Source: CADCTM01 sp049671305
Lineage (GTDB): Bacteria; Cyanobacteriota; Cyanobacteriia; Cyanobacteriales; Coleofasciculaceae
Direction of reading: 5' to 3'
Length of the DNA stretch: 64,000 nucleotides
Assembly (NCBI GenBank): GCA_049671305.1
Contig: JBATUR010000013.1
Span: 62,001 to 126,000 of the forward strand
Every line of letters starts with the position of its first letter. The first letter of the stretch is position 1. Below the pieces are notes generated by a model that was given only the letters and a program-made list of their open reading frames with translations, was not told where the DNA came from and did no database searches. Made by a program: the position numbers and the translations under genes. Below, in pieces: positions 16,505-24,287 of the stretch.

Positions 16505-17002
16505 CTATTTAGCCATGATTTTCTTAGTAAGAGTTAAGAAGGCTTCTTCCACGCCTAAACCAGTTTTTGCACTTCCTTTAATGATATTCCACCCTGTGTT
16601 TGAGAGTTCATCCACTGTTGTGTTATCAATTTCCCATTCATCAGCTAAATCTGATTTGTTAATAATCAGAATAAACGGCACTTTCTCAAACATCTGTTCT
16701 ATGCTTTGCTGGACATTCAAGGCTTTCTCAAAAGTAGCACGACGTGTGCCATCTACGACTAAAAGGTAGCCCGACAAGCCACGCAGATAAGAAAGTCGAA
16801 GTTTTTGAAAATTGTCTTCCCCTTGAATATCCCAAAGAATCAAATTGATTTCTTGGTCTTCTAATTTTAAGGTTTTTTTATCAATTTTTACACCCACAGT
16901 ACTTTGATAAACTTCTGAATATATACTATGGACAAAACGTGATACAAGACTCGTTTTGCCTGTGGCAAAGGCTCCCACCATACAAACTTTTTTCTGAATC
17001 AT
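16505..17002 (-). CDS. Ras-like small GTPase (copy 2)
   Basis: A 165-residue paralogue of the protein at 10932-11429, same length and aligned without gaps. G1 is GAFATGKTSL, G2 QSTVGVKID, G3 WDIQGED, G4 NKSD and G5 SAK. As in copy 1, the Ras-Gly12 position is Phe and the Gln61 position is Glu; copy 2 also has Ala at the Gly13 position. The C-terminal half is the more diverged in the helix after the G4 strand. It lies between the smaller roadblock-like membrane protein and the adenylate cyclase, with zero spacing to the latter. Confidence 0.93.
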   Translation of the reverse strand: MIQKKVCMVGAFATGKTSLVSRFVHSIYSEVYQSTVGVKIDKKTLKLEDQEINLILWDIQGEDNFQKLRLSYLRGLSGYLLVVDGTRRATFEKALNVQQSIEQMFEKVPFILIINKSDLADEWEIDNTTVDELSNTGWNIIKGSAKTGLGVEEAFLTLTKKIMAK

Positions 17003-17156
17003 ATCTAATTATTTGGATTCGATTTGTCAGCTTAATTAAAAAACGGCTTAGTAAGTTTTAACTTTTTCTATTATGTATTCTTGCTAATTTTAATTCTTGC
17101 AGCTTTTTGCAAAAAGCTAGTACATATTAAAAATTCAGTATTTATCAAAGTCAAGT

Positions 17157-18554
17157 TTATTTTCTTCTATTAATGCCCAAACCTATTAGTTCTCTTTCTT
17201 GAAACTGATTAATTCCGGGAATAAGCTGTACCTTTTTGCGGGTTTCCTTAATCCATTGCAGAGAAGCTGAACCTTTAATAGATAAAACACCATTTTCATC
17301 TACTTTTAAAGATACTGTTTTAGGAGGTTTTAGCATTTTTTCAACTCTGGCTGTTAGTAAAGCTGGCTCTAAGGAAATGTATGGTTTCCATTGACTGACG
17401 ACATTTTCAGGACTAAGTTTTACTGATTTCATTATTTTATTAGGATCTACTGCTAATGGATCACGTAATCCTGAAATAAAATACTTTCCCCAATGTTTTT
17501 CAACCTTGGTAATAACAATGCCTGGTTCAGCATTCAATTTATATAAAAAAGTTGACCACCTCAGACTATTTCTAATTGCCAATCCTCCCCAAGTGACAAT
17601 TGCAATAGTCACAGTTCCTAAAATTATCCACAATAAGGCTTTTGATGAATTAGACTTAGTTAGTGCCTCGGATTCATACTGAGCTTGAAGGCAGGATTTT
17701 AGTTCTGCTTGACTCTCTAAAAATAAATCCGTATCTCCCTCAAAGTCAGCAAACTTGTTGTAGTATTTTTGGTGAATTTGAGCAAGAGCATTTTGGAAAA
17801 CAAATCTTAATTCTTTTGGCGCATTTCCTCTAATAACACCTGCTAAAATTGCTTCAGAACCTTGCTCAATCCAAAGAGCAAGTCCTCCAAACCGCAGGGC
17901 ATCTAAAGAATCACCTTGCTTGACATTAAAAGAATCTTGGACAAAATTCCGAATAGCTGTTAGCATCGCTGAAACCATATCTGCATCTTGAGCAGATACT
18001 TCAGGGGCGACCAAATGTTGCATCACTAATCCTGATTCTTTATGAATCAAAAAAACCTGTTCAACTTGATAAAGAAGCGTATGCAAAAGCACAACTTCCG
18101 CAAAAGATTTTCCCGTTAATTTTGCTTCTACTCTCCATTTAAAACTTTTGGTAGAGAAGCTATGTTCAAGAGTTTGATTAAGTGATTGAGTCATCTCACT
18201 AATTGCCGCTGCCACTGCTTTTTGAATACCTGGTAAAAGTGCCGGGAAAATGGCATTAGCAATTACATCAACATCTTTTCTAACTGAGATGTGAATAGCA
18301 TCTTCAATAGTAGGTAATAAAACCTCGGTGAGTTCTTTATCTGGCAGGGAACGTTGAGCAATTGCTCCTGGAAGCATCTGGCTTAAATTATCTGTATTAA
18401 GTTGAAAATTATCTAACCTTTCCTGGACAACTTTGATTTTAGTTAACTCTGGTTCAAAAAGTAAATTACGAATTATTTCTAACTCATCTTGCTTTGGAAG
18501 CTCTTCATTATTCTGAGCTTCATTAGAAACGTTATCGGTAGAATAAGTAGTCAT
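17157..18554 (-). CDS. Transmembrane protein with roadblock-like region, paralogue lacking the OmpA domain
   Basis: A 465-residue paralogue of the 595-residue protein. Residues 28-295 correspond position by position: PTIEDAIHISVRKD at 81, SFKWRVEA at 137, VFLIHKESGLVMQHLV at 167 and AILAGVIRG at 235. One transmembrane helix follows at about 306-327 (ALLWIILGTVTIAIVTWGGLAI), then BON-like repeats with GKYFISGLRDPLAVDPN. The protein ends at about residue 465 without the OmpA-like domain. It starts the minus-strand cluster and is 154 bp upstream of GTPase copy 2. Roadblock proteins act as GTPase regulators in other systems (MglB with MglA); a similar role here is inference. Confidence 0.85.
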   Translation of the reverse strand: MTTYSTDNVSNEAQNNEELPKQDELEIIRNLLFEPELTKIKVVQERLDNFQLNTDNLSQMLPGAIAQRSLPDKELTEVLLPTIEDAIHISVRKDVDVIANAIFPALLPGIQKAVAAAISEMTQSLNQTLEHSFSTKSFKWRVEAKLTGKSFAEVVLLHTLLYQVEQVFLIHKESGLVMQHLVAPEVSAQDADMVSAMLTAIRNFVQDSFNVKQGDSLDALRFGGLALWIEQGSEAILAGVIRGNAPKELRFVFQNALAQIHQKYYNKFADFEGDTDLFLESQAELKSCLQAQYESEALTKSNSSKALLWIILGTVTIAIVTWGGLAIRNSLRWSTFLYKLNAEPGIVITKVEKHWGKYFISGLRDPLAVDPNKIMKSVKLSPENVVSQWKPYISLEPALLTARVEKMLKPPKTVSLKVDENGVLSIKGSASLQWIKETRKKVQLIPGINQFQERELIGLGINRRK

Positions 18555-19052
18555 GAACCCATCTTGGTGCTTTTTGAATTTAGTAAAACTTTTGGGTGGT
18601 GAAAATAGCTAAGACTGATTGCCTTATAAACTGATTTAAAAAACTACTGCCTTGGACCAACAAAAACGCTAGTGAGTTCATCTAACATGGCAATAAAAGT
18701 CAGTTGTATGACATTAATTAACCAATGCTTTCTAGATGACCGTCTCTCACTCCTTACAACCGATGCTTAAGGTCAGCTTAACCTAATTAGAACACCCCTT
18801 ACAAGGTTGGTGGCTTTGATCAGGCAGCTCTGAAATTTTAAATGCAACTCCAACTGTAATTCAAGATTTCTTAATAAGCAAGGTACAACATAACAACATA
18901 AATGGTAAAATTAGTTACTCCAACTTATGCAAATCTTGATATTGGTCTTACAAAAGTATAATAGATGTATTACCTGTATTAGGTGAATTCATTGAACCTA
19001 AAAAAATTGCAACTAGCAAATTGGCGGTAAAAACCGACAAAATTATACTGAA
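18555..19052. other. Divergent intergenic region between GTPase cluster and chlD
   Basis: This 498-bp gap separates two divergent units and must hold promoters for both. On the plus strand a possible chlD promoter is TTGATA at 18936-18941 with TATAAT at 18957-18962; the 15-base spacing is short, so confidence is low. No gene, repeat or strong hairpin is seen. Confidence 0.4.
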
Positions 19053-21074
19053 ATGACATTAACTCTCAGTAACACACCCACAAATACTGCTTTTCCTCTG
19101 ACCGCAGTGGTGGGACAAGATGCCATCAAACTTGCTCTACTCTTAGCAGCAGTTGATCCTGGACTCGGAGGAGTAGCTATTGCTGGTCGTCGTGGCACTG
19201 CCAAATCAGTGATGGCACGTGCTCTCTACAGCTTACTACCACCAATCGAAGTTGTTAAAGGTTCTTTATGTAATTGCGATCCAACCAAACCTCAAGAATG
19301 GGATGATTTGCTATTAGCAGAAACCCCAGACCCCTCAACAGTATCTACGCAAATTATACCCGCTCCCTTTGTGCAAATTCCTTTGGGAGTTACAGAAGAC
19401 AGACTTTTGGGTTCTGTGGATGTTGAACAGTCAGTAAAACGTGGTGAACCAGTATTTCAACCAGGGTTATTGGCACAGGCACATCGAGGCGTCCTTTATG
19501 TTGATGAAATTAACTTATTAGATGACCAAATTAGCAACCAGTTACTAACAGTTTTAACGGAAGGACGTAACTTAATTGAACGAGAAGGCATTAGTTTTCA
19601 ACATCCTTGTAGACCATTACTAATTGCTACCTATAATCCAGAAGAAGGCACACTTCGAGAACATTTACTCGACCGAATTGCGATCGCACTTTCCGCCGAT
19701 GCTACCCTAGAATTAGACGATCGCGTACAAGCCGTAAACCAAGCCATCCAACATAGTCTCGCCCCCGCCTCCTTCCTCGACCAATACGACGAAGACACCG
19801 ACAACCTGAAAACCCAAATCATCCTAGCGCGGGAATGGCTCAAAGATACCCGCATCACCCACGAGCAAATTGCCTACCTCGTCGAAGAAGCGATCCGAGG
19901 CGGCGTACAAGGACATCGCGCTGAGTTATTTGCCCTGCGAGTTGCCAAAGCTGCAGCCGCTCTAGAAGGGCGTACAGACGTAACTTCTGACGATTTGCGT
20001 CGCGCCGTAGAATTAGTAATTGTGCCACGTTCAACCATCGTCCAGACGCCTCCAGACGAACAGCCGCCACCCCCTCCACCACCGCCTCAAAATGACTCCC
20101 AGGAAGAGGAGGAAACCGAAGAGGAACAGGAGGAACAAGAAGAAAAGGAAGAACCAGAAGACCAAGAACCGCCTAATGTACCCGAAGAATTTGTCTTTGA
20201 TCCAGAAGGCGTTATCCTCGATCCTAGTGTTCTTTTCTTTGCCCAAACAGCACAGCGACAAGGCAAGTCAGGTAGTCGTAGCATCATCTTTTCAGAAGAC
20301 CGAGGGCGCTACATTAAACCGATGTTGCCGAAAGGTCCAGTACGCCGAATTGCCGTTGATGCCACGCTTCGAGCTGCTGCACCTTATCAAAAAGCACGGC
20401 GGCAACGTCAGCCGGATCGCAAGGTAATTGTGGAGTCGGCAGATATCAGGGCAAAGCGGTTAGCCAGGAAAGCTGGGGCGTTGGTGGTGTTTGTGGTTGA
20501 TGCTTCGGGTTCTATGGCGCTAAATCGGATGCAGTCGGCAAAGGGTGCCGTGATGCGACTGTTAACGGAAGCGTATCAAAACCGTGACCAAGTATCGCTG
20601 ATTCCGTTTCGGGGCGAACAGGCAGAGGTGTTGTTGCCGCCAACTCGTTCTATTGCGTCGGCGCGTCGGCGTTTGGAGTGTATGCCTTGCGGTGGTGGTT
20701 CTCCTTTGGCGCATGGTTTGACTCAGGCGGTGCGGGTGGGTACGAATGCTCAAATGTCTGGAGATATTGGGCAGGTTGTGATTGTGGCGATTACTGATGG
20801 ACGGGGTAATATTCCTTTGGCACGTTCATTAGGTGAACCAATGGAGGAAGGAGAGAAGCCGGATATTAAGGCGGAGTTGTTGGGAATTGCTGGCAAAATT
20901 CGCTCGTTGGGCATGAAGTTGTTGGTAATTGATACGGAGAATAAGTTTGTTTCAACGGGTTTTGCTAAGGAACTTGCCAAGCAGTCGGGTGGAAAGTATT
21001 ACCATTTACCGAAGGCGAGTGAGCAGGCAATTGCGGCGATGACTAAAGGTGCGATCGCTGATTTAAAGTCGTAG
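19053..21074 (+). CDS. chlD: Magnesium chelatase subunit D
   Basis: ChlD with ChlI and ChlH inserts Mg2+ into protoporphyrin IX, the first committed step of chlorophyll synthesis. The 673-residue protein has three parts. The N-terminal AAA+ domain has a Walker-A-like GRRGTAKS at 45-52, GVLYVDEINLLDDQ for Walker B, and arginine-finger-type LLDRIAIAL. A linker follows with an eight-Pro run and an acidic Glu stretch (about 335-375). The C-terminal VWA domain has MIDAS motif DASGSMALNR near 482, and the integrin-binding-like region is intact. The length is normal for cyanobacterial ChlD. No other chlorophyll gene is adjacent. Confidence 0.97.
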   Translation: MTLTLSNTPTNTAFPLTAVVGQDAIKLALLLAAVDPGLGGVAIAGRRGTAKSVMARALYSLLPPIEVVKGSLCNCDPTKPQEWDDLLLAETPDPSTVSTQIIPAPFVQIPLGVTEDRLLGSVDVEQSVKRGEPVFQPGLLAQAHRGVLYVDEINLLDDQISNQLLTVLTEGRNLIEREGISFQHPCRPLLIATYNPEEGTLREHLLDRIAIALSADATLELDDRVQAVNQAIQHSLAPASFLDQYDEDTDNLKTQIILAREWLKDTRITHEQIAYLVEEAIRGGVQGHRAELFALRVAKAAAALEGRTDVTSDDLRRAVELVIVPRSTIVQTPPDEQPPPPPPPPQNDSQEEEETEEEQEEQEEKEEPEDQEPPNVPEEFVFDPEGVILDPSVLFFAQTAQRQGKSGSRSIIFSEDRGRYIKPMLPKGPVRRIAVDATLRAAAPYQKARRQRQPDRKVIVESADIRAKRLARKAGALVVFVVDASGSMALNRMQSAKGAVMRLLTEAYQNRDQVSLIPFRGEQAEVLLPPTRSIASARRRLECMPCGGGSPLAHGLTQAVRVGTNAQMSGDIGQVVIVAITDGRGNIPLARSLGEPMEEGEKPDIKAELLGIAGKIRSLGMKLLVIDTENKFVSTGFAKELAKQSGGKYYHLPKASEQAIAAMTKGAIADLKS

Positions 21075-21192
21075 TAGTTGTTGGATACTAGGCTGAGGCT
21101 ATCTATTAATATTTGAGCCTCTCCTCAATTCCTCTTTGTACCGCTGCACTAATATCACTTCGTCTTGATAGAGGAAGCTTGTAATAATCAAA

Positions 21193-21217
21193 CTCCCCTT
21201 CCTTAGTTGGGAAGGGG
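21193..21217. terminator. Hairpin between chlD and higA
   Basis: CCCCTTCC (21195-21202) can pair with GGGAAGGGG (21209-21217) across TTAGTT, between two convergent genes. There is no T-run, so termination is only likely by position. The surrounding sequence (CTCCCC...GGGAGTTAGGG) resembles dispersed cyanobacterial repeats. Confidence 0.4.
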
Positions 21218-21240
21218 ACGGGAGTTAGGGCTTCTGTACC

Positions 21241-21651
21241 TTAATATGATTCAAAAAAAGCAGCAGGAGATATTTGAAAAAAAGCAGCAAGTTTACGAAT
21301 ATGATTAGTTGTTAGTTGACGCTGACCGCTCAATACTGCTGATACAATAGACTCAGTTTTAAAAATAGGTACTAGGTCTTTTTGCTTCAGATTCAATTCA
21401 TTTAGTAATGCTTTTAATAACTCTACGCCATGAATATCAGGGATCAATTCCTGTTTTTGTTCATATTCGTAGACGAGAGTACCTAAAACATTAAGGTAAT
21501 CATGTTCATCTAATGTTAATTCACGGCGGTCGATTAATGAATCAATCACTTGCTGGGTTACTAAGAACTCTTCTTCAGAAGCAATAGGGCGTGGGGGAAA
21601 TGCTTTTAATAATTCAATATAGGCGCTTTTGTTACGTGAACCACTCGTCAT
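21241..21651 (-). CDS. higA: HigA-type antitoxin with XRE helix-turn-helix
   Basis: A 136-residue antitoxin. The C-terminal half (about residues 70-136) is an XRE-type DNA-binding domain: LLKALLNELNLKQKDLVPIFKTESIVSAVLSGQRQLTTNHIRKLAAFF. The N-terminal part (PIASEEEFLVTQQVIDSLIDRRELTLDEHDYLNVLG) is typical of the HigA group that pairs with HigB mRNA interferases. The ATG at 21651 is chosen because GGAAAA precedes it and it begins inside the toxin's last codons (20-bp overlap). It would neutralise HigB and repress the operon. Confidence 0.85.
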   Translation of the reverse strand: MTSGSRNKSAYIELLKAFPPRPIASEEEFLVTQQVIDSLIDRRELTLDEHDYLNVLGTLVYEYEQKQELIPDIHGVELLKALLNELNLKQKDLVPIFKTESIVSAVLSGQRQLTTNHIRKLAAFFQISPAAFFESY

Positions 21652-21934
21652 TTTTCCAGCTTTGTTTATCATATTCTGCATGAGTAAGGACATGGCGGAT
21701 AAAGATTTTTTGATACTCGTAATCTACTAAAGTAATAAGTCGATATTTGTTGCCGCCAATGTTAAATACTGTCAGATTTTCGACTTGATCGGCTGAGGGA
21801 AAAACTAGGCGTAACTCAACAAAGTTTTGCCATTGTGCTAGGGATGTGAGTTTGTACCATAGTCGCAGGCTAGTTTCGGCGTCTGGATGCTTTTCCCAGA
21901 ATTCCTTGAGTCTCACACGGGTAATAATGTGCAT
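21632..21934 (-). CDS. higB: HigB-type toxin (mRNA interferase)
   Basis: A 100-residue RelE-superfamily protein: MHIITRVRLKEFWEKHPDAETSLRLWYKL, then FNIGGNKYRLITLVDYEYQKIFIRHVLTHAEYDKQSW. These are the conserved HigB signatures (NIGGNKYRL and VLTHAEYD). It should cleave ribosome-bound mRNA. The ATG at 21934 gives the normal family length. Upstream is an AT-rich area with repeated TATATGTATA/TATATT strings, a likely promoter/operator. Toxin precedes antitoxin, the usual higBA order. Confidence 0.88.
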   Translation of the reverse strand: MHIITRVRLKEFWEKHPDAETSLRLWYKLTSLAQWQNFVELRLVFPSADQVENLTVFNIGGNKYRLITLVDYEYQKIFIRHVLTHAEYDKQSWKNDEWFT

Positions 21935-22394
21935 ACAGTATATGTATATTTGGTATATTTTGCTTGTGCATAGCTTTTTTTGATTTGTGGTTTTACTTGA
22001 CATACTAACTTAGCAAATTGCGAAGTTTTCTGCAAGATATCGGGAAAGGGCGATCGCTATTCTCCAATTTTCTCTGCCTCATAAATAACCGTAAAGCCTA
22101 CCGTACCAATAGGTTCGGCTATTTCTCTTTTTTAACTAGTACACTTGTACTAAAAATGTATTATCCTAGAGCTAGGTTGTTGTAGCAGCCGATAAACCCT
22201 AAGTAATTTTCGGGATAGCGGTGGCAGTCCCCTCAATTTAATTGAATATAAGACTGGCTTACCTTTTTCCATAAAGCCAAGTAAGCCTTACTCTTTTCAC
22301 AATTAAATAATTCAAAAAGCTCTCAAGTAGTTGAGATAAAACTGCTATGAGCTTTGAATAACCCTAGTGTCTATTAGTTCAAGAGGTGCATAAA
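21935..22394. other. 460-bp intergenic region with possible LexA box and structured leader
   Basis: Left of about 22100 lies the higBA promoter area (minus strand). The right part contains a LexA-like palindrome (22137-22152), listed separately. It is followed by about 230 bases with several inverted repeats: GGCTTAC (22256-22262) with GTAAGCC (22281-22287), AAAGCTC (22316-22322) with GAGCTTT (22349-22355), and inside the latter CTCAA-GTAG-TTGAG. No reading frame of note is present, so this may be a structured 5' leader or a separate small RNA. Confidence 0.5.
22137..22164 (+). promoter_or_regulatory. Candidate LexA box and -10 element
   Basis: TAGTACACTTGTACTA at 22137-22152 is palindromic apart from its two central bases. 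It fits the published cyanobacterial LexA consensus RGTACNNNDGTWCB at every position. A -10-like TATTAT follows at 22159-22164, so bound LexA would block polymerase. No good -35 is seen. The downstream genes are the small membrane protein at 22395 and the lipoprotein. Function is inferred from sequence only. Confidence 0.5.
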
Positions 22395-22826
22395 ATGACT
22401 CAACCACAACTACAAAACAAGCCGTTAAAAGAACGATTCAAGCAACTAAAACTGCCCAAGTTTAAGGTCGAAAACTTGTTGTTTGGTGGTGCATTAGTTG
22501 CGGCGATTGGTTTAGTGTTCTCTCAGCCTGATCAAATTAAGAATAATACACTTGATCCCAGCCAATTTTGCCAGGAAATTGTGCAGCCAAAAGCAAACGT
22601 CTCTCGTCAACAGTTGGCGAAACTACTAACTGTACCAGAAAGAGGCGATCGCGCTAAAGTGCAGGGAATACTCAAGTCGCCTTACTGTCGAATGCCAAGT
22701 TTGAGCATCCGTGCTGGTACTACAACCGAGCGCGATGTCTATCCTTTAGCATCCGACGCGCAAACCTGGATAGTCGTGATGTACGAAGGAAAAAGCTATG
22801 TGGGATATGGATTTAAGCGTTCTTAA
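22395..22826 (+). CDS. Membrane-anchored protein of unknown function
   Basis: A 143-residue protein with a basic N-terminus (LKERFKQLKLPKFKVENLL) and one transmembrane segment (about 27-44, LLFGGALVAAIGLVFS). The 100-residue exported domain has two cysteines (SQFCQEIVQ and SPYCRMPSL) and ends YVGYGFKRS. No family is recognised. The ATG at 22395 is preceded by AGAGG eight bases upstream; an in-frame GTG nine bases earlier overlaps that site. Its last 29 bases overlap the following lipoprotein gene, so the two are probably translated together. Confidence 0.72.
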   Translation: MTQPQLQNKPLKERFKQLKLPKFKVENLLFGGALVAAIGLVFSQPDQIKNNTLDPSQFCQEIVQPKANVSRQQLAKLLTVPERGDRAKVQGILKSPYCRMPSLSIRAGTTTERDVYPLASDAQTWIVVMYEGKSYVGYGFKRS

Positions 22827-23262
22827 TCTCCTAGCAACAGGGATGCTTTTGCTGTCTGTTGCAGGCTGCACTCCGCAACCTGTAACAGAGCAACCTCTAG
22901 ATGTGCAGCTTTTCCAGTCTTGGGAGTTGCAAGCGGGAGATACTGTTGCCGGCTACAGCGTCAAAGGAGGTCTTGGTGATCTTTCTATCGCTTTAGATGG
23001 TAATTCAATCTACACCCCTTACGCAGGGCGGCTGCAGCCCAATAAGCCCGGTTGTGTGATGTTTTCTAGCACCGATGTGCCTAATTATTTGTTGCGTTTG
23101 TGCGGTGTAAAAAATCCGCAATTTGGGGTCAGGAATGTAGGAGAAGCGATCGGTACTGCTGAGTTTTTAGAGTTTGCTTTGCTCAACAAACGTGCCGATG
23201 GGAAATGGGCATTAGTTGAACCGTCAAAGCAAATTTTACAACAAATGTTGCAGCCTCGTTAA
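22798..23262 (+). CDS. Putative lipoprotein of unknown function
   Basis: A 154-residue protein with an N-terminal hydrophobic stretch ending in a lipobox (LLSVAGC, Cys about residue 24), so it is probably a lipid-anchored envelope protein. The mature part is beta-rich (GYSVKGGLGDLSIALDGNSIYTPYAGRLQP) and reminiscent of peptidase-M23-like or lipoyl-like beta domains, without their metal ligands. Function is unknown. It overlaps the preceding membrane-protein gene by 29 bases; an internal ATG nine bases later is an alternative start. Confidence 0.75.
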   Translation: MWDMDLSVLNLLATGMLLLSVAGCTPQPVTEQPLDVQLFQSWELQAGDTVAGYSVKGGLGDLSIALDGNSIYTPYAGRLQPNKPGCVMFSSTDVPNYLLRLCGVKNPQFGVRNVGEAIGTAEFLEFALLNKRADGKWALVEPSKQILQQMLQPR

Positions 23263-23404
23263 ATAATCGCTGTTTGGTCGATAGCAGTGATTTCAACTAA
23301 CAAAAGAATTGAAGTAAGCAGCAACAGATAGCAATTATTTATTCCTTATTTTTGTTGTTGCTACTTCTTGAAATTTTACTTGCCAATTTATTGGTGAAAC
23401 AATC

Positions 23405-24211
23405 ATGAAACGCCATCTCAAGTTTGCAATCAATGTTTTTGCTAGCTTACTGTTCATGGTATCAGGAAATGTACGAGCTGCTCAAGCAGATGAGGTATGG
23501 CTGGATTTTTCGGTTCCCGAAGCTGATGTTATAGTTGCTTCAAAAGTAGATAATCAATCTTCGTTACCACAAAAAAATGCAGGCACTGCCAAGCTAGTCG
23601 CACTTGATTTTAGTGTACAAAAGGCAGATAATTTAACTACATCTGTTACTGCTGTTTCCAAGAAACCTGAACCAAGTAAGATTAAACCAAAGCTTACTGC
23701 TGTTTCCAAGAAACCTGAACCAAGTAAGATTAAACCAAAGCTACCCAAGCTAAAAAAGCCCTCGTCTAAACCATCAGTTACTAATAGTAGCAGTAAGCAA
23801 GTAACGGCAATACGACGAGCAATTATTGGGCAAGAAAGTGCTGGAAAGTACTATATTGTTAACCCTCACAGTGGGGCTTTGGGTTACGGACAAGTAATGC
23901 CTGAAAATGTTGCTCCGTGGTCACGTGCTGCACTAGGTCGTGAAGTTTCTGGAGTGGAATTTCTTAATAATCCTGAGCTTCAAATCTTAGTGATTGATCA
24001 CAGACTCAATCAATACTTTAATCGAGCATTGAGGGTTACTGGAGGAGATGAAGCAACGGCTGTTAAGCGGGTAGCAGCTACCTGGTATTCGGGTAATCCT
24101 AACCTTTATACCTCAACCGTACCACAGTTTTACGACGGGCATCTTTATCCATCGATTGCTGATTATAGCCAAAGTGTACTGCAACGATATCAGCAACAAA
24201 TTCGAGGTTAA
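23405..24211 (+). CDS. Exported lytic-transglycosylase-like protein
   Basis: A 268-residue protein with a signal peptide (about 1-28, MKRHLKFAINVFASLLFMVS, cleavage near AQA). It then has a flexible Lys/Pro/Ser-rich region and an SLT-type domain from about residue 138. The catalytic Glu lies in AIIGQESAGKYYIVNPHSGALGYGQVMPENVAPW; AATWYSGNP matches the conserved Tyr/Asn region. It should cleave the peptidoglycan glycan strand to 1,6-anhydro products, or at least bind it. The linker contains two identical 16-residue units (TAVSKKPEPSKIKPKL), encoded by a perfect 48-bp tandem repeat. An inverted repeat terminator follows. Confidence 0.85.
   Translation: MKRHLKFAINVFASLLFMVSGNVRAAQADEVWLDFSVPEADVIVASKVDNQSSLPQKNAGTAKLVALDFSVQKADNLTTSVTAVSKKPEPSKIKPKLTAVSKKPEPSKIKPKLPKLKKPSSKPSVTNSSSKQVTAIRRAIIGQESAGKYYIVNPHSGALGYGQVMPENVAPWSRAALGREVSGVEFLNNPELQILVIDHRLNQYFNRALRVTGGDEATAVKRVAATWYSGNPNLYTSTVPQFYDGHLYPSIADYSQSVLQRYQQQIRG
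23648..23743 (+). repeat. Perfect 48-bp tandem duplication inside the transglycosylase linker
   Basis: Bases 23648-23695 and 23696-23743 are identical apart from the last base. The unit begins ACTGCTGTTTCCAAGAAACC and keeps the reading frame. Near-perfect identity at synonymous positions indicates a recent slippage or unequal-crossover event. Confidence 0.95.
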
Positions 24212-24241
24212 AATGTGCAGTTTGTACAACAGAATATTACT

Positions 24242-24270
24242 ATAAAGGGCAAGAACTACTTGCCCTTTAT
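24242..24270. terminator. Bidirectional terminator hairpin
   Basis: ATAAAGGGCAAG (24242-24253) and CTTGCCCTTTAT (24259-24270) form a perfect 12-bp stem with a 5-base loop. It lies between the convergent transglycosylase and DUF89 genes. T-rich bases follow on the plus side (CTTTGTTT), and the AT base pairs give an A/T flank on both sides. Confidence 0.8.
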
Positions 24271-24287
24271 CTTTGTTTAGGAGTGGT

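Noticed and set aside
20020..20427. 135-codon frame overlapping the chlD linker
   Set aside because: Out-of-frame reading of the Pro/Glu-rich linker of ChlD, giving a low-complexity basic peptide.
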